Shown here: one piece after another, positions 60,647 through 64,000 of the stretch
Position numbering within the stretch: the stretch's first letter is position 1
Layout of the letters: every line of letters begins with the position of its first letter
From: Adiantum capillus-veneris
Taxonomy: Eukaryota > Streptophyta > Polypodiopsida > Polypodiales > Pteridaceae
Length of the DNA stretch: 64,000 nucleotides
NCBI GenBank assembly: GCA_014529385.2
Contig: CM043951.1
Span: forward strand, 107,889,884-107,953,883
Direction of reading: 5' to 3'
Position numbers and translations under genes: made by a program
The notes under the pieces: generated by a model
Databases searched by the model: none
What the model was told of the DNA's origin: nothing
The model's input: only the letters and a program-made list of their open reading frames with translations

Positions 60647-62427
60647 GTCGACTTTGACATGGTATCAGAGCGCAAGGCTCCGTGACCTTGGGTGAGGACA
60701 AGCACCTGTGTGTGACGAAGAGAAATCAAAGGAGGAGGAGGAGGGCATGTCGTTGTCCTTGCACCTTGATTCCTCCAAGGAAGAGGGCCCTATGGACGGC
60801 GTTGTAAAACGTCAGCGTTAGCCCCATGAAGTCGGCGACCCGTGGTGTCCTATGCTCATCTCCTTGTGGGACGCCCCCCTCCCCCGCTCATGCCCGACCG
60901 GTCGACGAGCATTTTGAAATGCAAAATGCAACACTTGGCTATCTTGCCCCTTGCCACGGCATTTTGAAACACAAACTACAGCGCTTGGCAAAGGGCCCTT
61001 GTTGCAATGGAGATGAGCGATGTTGGCTGTGTGCTTTGAGACGCCAATGCAAATCCTATTGGAGGCATGGATCCCCGGTGACGGTTCATCTTCAAGCATT
61101 TTGAAATGCATTGACAAAGTGGGCTTTAAGAGTATAGCTTTTGGGTTCGTTTCATTTTATTATGTCCCTTCGATTGGCATGTTTTAAGGTTGTGTCTTAG
61201 CGAGTATTCTGCAAGGCTGAAAAGATGGAGTCCTTCAGGAGGCAAAGGCCAATGCGATAGGTGCTCCCATGAAGCCATGACATCAAAAAAGCGAACCAAT
61301 ACCAACACCAACCAATGGCTATGGAAAATGGATCAATTACTTCGAGTTAGCGACCTATGCACTGGCAAAGTTCTCAAGGAAGCCGCCAATTTGTTTGGTT
61401 CGGGATTTTGAAGCCAAAAGCGCATGCATGAGTTCGCCAAACGAGAGGGGCAAAGGCAAGCTTAACAAGGAAGGCACTACCAATACTTAGTTAGTTGCCT
61501 CGGCACCCGCGAGGTCCTACAACCGTTGTTATAAAACACGTTGCTTTGTTTGGCTCGGGAGTTTGAAGCCAAAGACAAAAGCAGGAACTCACAAAGAGAC
61601 AAAGACAAAGGCAAGTTGGACAGAGATAACGGTGATAAAGATTTGACAGAGGAGGTCAGCATGGCACTGGTGGAGGCGATCACAGTGGCCACGACGCCAG
61701 ATTTCTAGTCAAGAGGCAGTTGCCACCACTAGCTTCAGCCAAAGAGAGGCTTGTGAGTGGCAGAGAAGGGCAAATAGTGGTCCCTATAAATAATTTTGAC
61801 CCTTGTGTTGGACTCTGGAGTTAAGGTTACTGTGTTCAAGGCACATGCATCTGGCAGGGAACCAATCAGACATATCTAAAACAGTATGGATGGTGCACCA
61901 ATCTAGAGTGCACCAATCCATTGTTGTTAGCCAGATTATGGAGAGGATGTGTTTCAAAGTTCATTATCTTGGAGTATTTTGGACGTGATGTGTTCACAGT
62001 TCATGTATGGATATTCTTGGATGCGATGTGGTCTACAGTTCAATTACTAAAAGGCAACGATGCTGAAGATGGCATTATTCAAAGGTACAAAGTTGAGGGT
62101 AGCAAATCCGAGGTGAATCTAGCCATGATAGCTGTTGTTGGGGTGTCCATGGTATAGCTTCTTAATCGACTTGGCTCACCATTTATGTCCACTATGAGCT
62201 GTAGAGAGGGTGTTAAAGTTATGGCATTTAGAGAGGGTGTTAAAGTTATGGCATCTAAAGTGAACCACCCAATGTGATCCCATTATTTATTTTGGCTTTT
62301 AGGTATATATCTTACTTGTTTGTCAAAGTCTGGGTAGGGCAATTTACTTAGATGGGTATATATGCAACCCATTGCCCCCATTGTATTATCATCAGTTATT
62401 TATTGCCAAGGTTGGTTGGTTCACCAG

Positions 62428-62472
<45 letters not shown>

Positions 62473-62516
62473 TATTCTCCCCGTTGCTTTACGCTTTTGC
62501 ATCGTCGACTTTGACA
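60647..62516 (+). mobile_element. family N element, duplicated copy (5' LTR mostly missing)
   Basis: Not an independent insertion: it was copied with the 5-kb duplication. It has the last bases of the 5' LTR, the PBS, the internal region and the 3' LTR with a shortened (CT)n tract (62431-62469). Confidence 0.85.
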
Positions 62517-62898
62517 TATCCTCCTGCCCCAAAACAACCTGCCTCTTGCTGATACCATCGGATTTTGGAACTGGATTATTGGACATGTTTCTTTCAGTCG
62601 TTCTGATGTTTCCAATCTTTTCTAGCCTGCCCAAGCATTGCTTGATCTTGCTTGGGCTAATGAAAATTCCAAAGTCATTTTATCAATTTGTTTGCATAGA
62701 GGAAAATAACCTATGGTTGGAAAAATCCTTACATGCTCCTTGAATAGCTCCCTCTCTTTTTGTGTAATAAGACAGGCAAATGCACTCTCTTTTTGCAAAA
62801 TAAGGGGAATTCTTAATTTTAGTCAAGACAACAAAAACTATGCAGGCCTCGTGATTTTATTACTTGTTTATCTTGCTTACACTTGCTTTCTGCTTTAG

Positions 62899-62955
62899 GC
62901 TTTTGCTGGAAGCGATGAAGATGATGAGGATGATGATAAATGGAGTGATGCATAA
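62899..62955 (+). other. SCAR: SCAR last exon, duplicated copy 2
   Basis: Same 57 bases with the same acceptor and stop codon as 57867-57923, inside the second unit of the segmental duplication. It could serve as an alternative last exon giving the same protein with another 3' UTR copy, or be unused because copy 1 comes first and has its own poly(A) signal. Confidence 0.88.
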
Positions 62956-63198
62956 TCTGAGACGTTCATTGCAGTAAACCACAAGCACAACTCTGAACAC
63001 CCATTGAAGTATCCTTGGAGTGTACATTTGTATGGCAAATGTCTTCCTGGCACAAACATCACAATATGAGGGCCCAGGTTCTAACCATTTCTCTGTAAAT
63101 GCTTGCAGTAACTTCCCTGCTAGGAGTCAAAGATGGTTTTTACCTCCGTGAGGTATTTGTACAGCAGATGACGAGCAATTTTGTATGATCTTAAAAGC

Positions 63199-63204
63199 AA
63201 TAAA
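63199..63204 (+). terminator. candidate poly(A) signal AATAAA, SCAR 3' UTR copy 2
   Basis: Same signal at the same distance after the duplicated last exon. Confidence 0.4.
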
Positions 63205-64000
63205 TGTACATTATATGTAAATTGCCCTATTGATTTAGGGGGGTGACAGGTGAGAAGAGGCTTTGTTATGGAGAGAGATATTTTAACCCTGTAACTTATC
63301 TGAGTAGAGAAGGATTTGGTTGATATTTTCCGTGAATAATGTTCAAGGTTTGTTGGAGTTCCCAGAGTTGTGTAAAACACTTGATTTAGCCAGCTTTCTC
63401 TTGTGAACAGAAGATTAATTGACTTGCAACGAAGGGAGTAGTTGACCTCGTAGGGGAGCAAGATGCGAGCTACATCCCTCCACATCGGAGAACCCAAATG
63501 GCCTAGTATGGGTAAGAGGCTAGTGGCTAGGAGCCTATGGGAATAATGGCTAGAGGCCCCAGGAAACGAGTAATGGGACATTCAGCCCAAGTAGCAGGAT
63601 GCTGAAGAAAGATCAAAGGTAGCATGCATAAACTACCAGTGAGGTAGTAGGGCCCAATAGCTTATACTCTGATGACAGGGAAGCAGGTACACTTTCTTGC
63701 TTCAAGGCTATGAAAAGGTAGATTGTGCTGTATGTTGGGCACTTGACATTTGTTTATGGGCTTCACGTTGAAGTGCTGAATAATATGGAAATATGTACAA
63801 AAATGGTTCCACGCCTAGTGTCATGCAATGTTAAGCAGCGGCCTCTCCATGTGCTACCATGCCATGCTATCAATAGCGGCACAATTCCAGAGTGACTGAT
63901 TGAGTAGGTCGATCACAAAGCAGTTGGCCCTCAGTTGCATGGACATTGCTCTCTGTGGTATGGCCATCGGTCTCCGGTACAGCCACATGCATTTCTATGA

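Larger units (their letters stand above)
60557..64000. repeat. segmental tandem duplication, unit 2 (continues beyond window)
   Basis: Second unit. It starts abruptly within gypsy LTR sequence after unrelated DNA (CTCCCGCCACAGTCCT), and has its own PBS (60660-60671), family N internal region, 3' LTR (ending 62516), SCAR last exon (62899-62955) and poly(A) signal. The offset falls from 5052 to 5032 through small deletions. Confidence 0.95.

Overview
The window is nuclear DNA from a land plant. It holds one spliced host gene, a SCAR/WAVE actin-regulator gene with plant-type domains and GT-AG introns, in a dense field of nested retrotransposons: two LINE families, several Ty1/copia elements, Ty3/gypsy chromoviruses and a non-autonomous LTR family. 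I could not place the species. The gene-poor, nested layout and a LINE family unlike the usual plant L1 hint at a lineage with a large genome, possibly a non-seed plant, but this is weak inference. I recognised no bacterial gene, CRISPR array, rRNA or tRNA.

Layout. 1-5.7 kb: minus-strand LINE of family A (copy A1), a 964-bp tandem duplication with (GA)n tracts, and a LINE fragment bounded by a 14-bp target-site duplication (TSD). 6.2-10.6 kb: plus-strand L1-type LINE (family B). 10.7-16.6 kb: a second family B copy split by a young but defective copia element with a perfect 5-bp TSD. 16.6-18.2 kb: LINE A4. 18.3-20 kb: degenerate repeats. 20-22.7 kb: internally deleted gypsy. 22.7-27.6 kb: three copies of a 1.2-1.5 kb unit arranged forward, reverse, forward. 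27.6-32.9 kb: a gypsy protease scrap, then a non-autonomous LTR element on the minus strand whose LTR (GA)n tract is interrupted by LINE A2. 33-35.1 kb: unassigned sequence. 35.1-57.9 kb: the SCAR gene, with an 18.6-kb last intron holding nested copia elements, LINE A3, and a chromovirus inserted in the LTR of a non-autonomous element. 55.5-64 kb: a roughly 5.05-kb tandem segmental duplication that repeats the last SCAR exon and its 3' region.

How it fits together. The SCAR coding frame closes across eight exons with consistent phases: part of the SCAR homology domain, a 2.4-kb open central exon, a WH2 motif, a central helix and an acidic C-terminus. Exon 1 is not visible, so the gene starts upstream of recognisable sequence or is 5' truncated. 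The rest is repeat biology. The most interesting points are family A LINEs that repeatedly abut or sit inside (GA)n tracts, a PCNA-interacting (PIP-box) motif kept in three diverged copies of that LINE, and the duplicated acidic-domain exon of SCAR.
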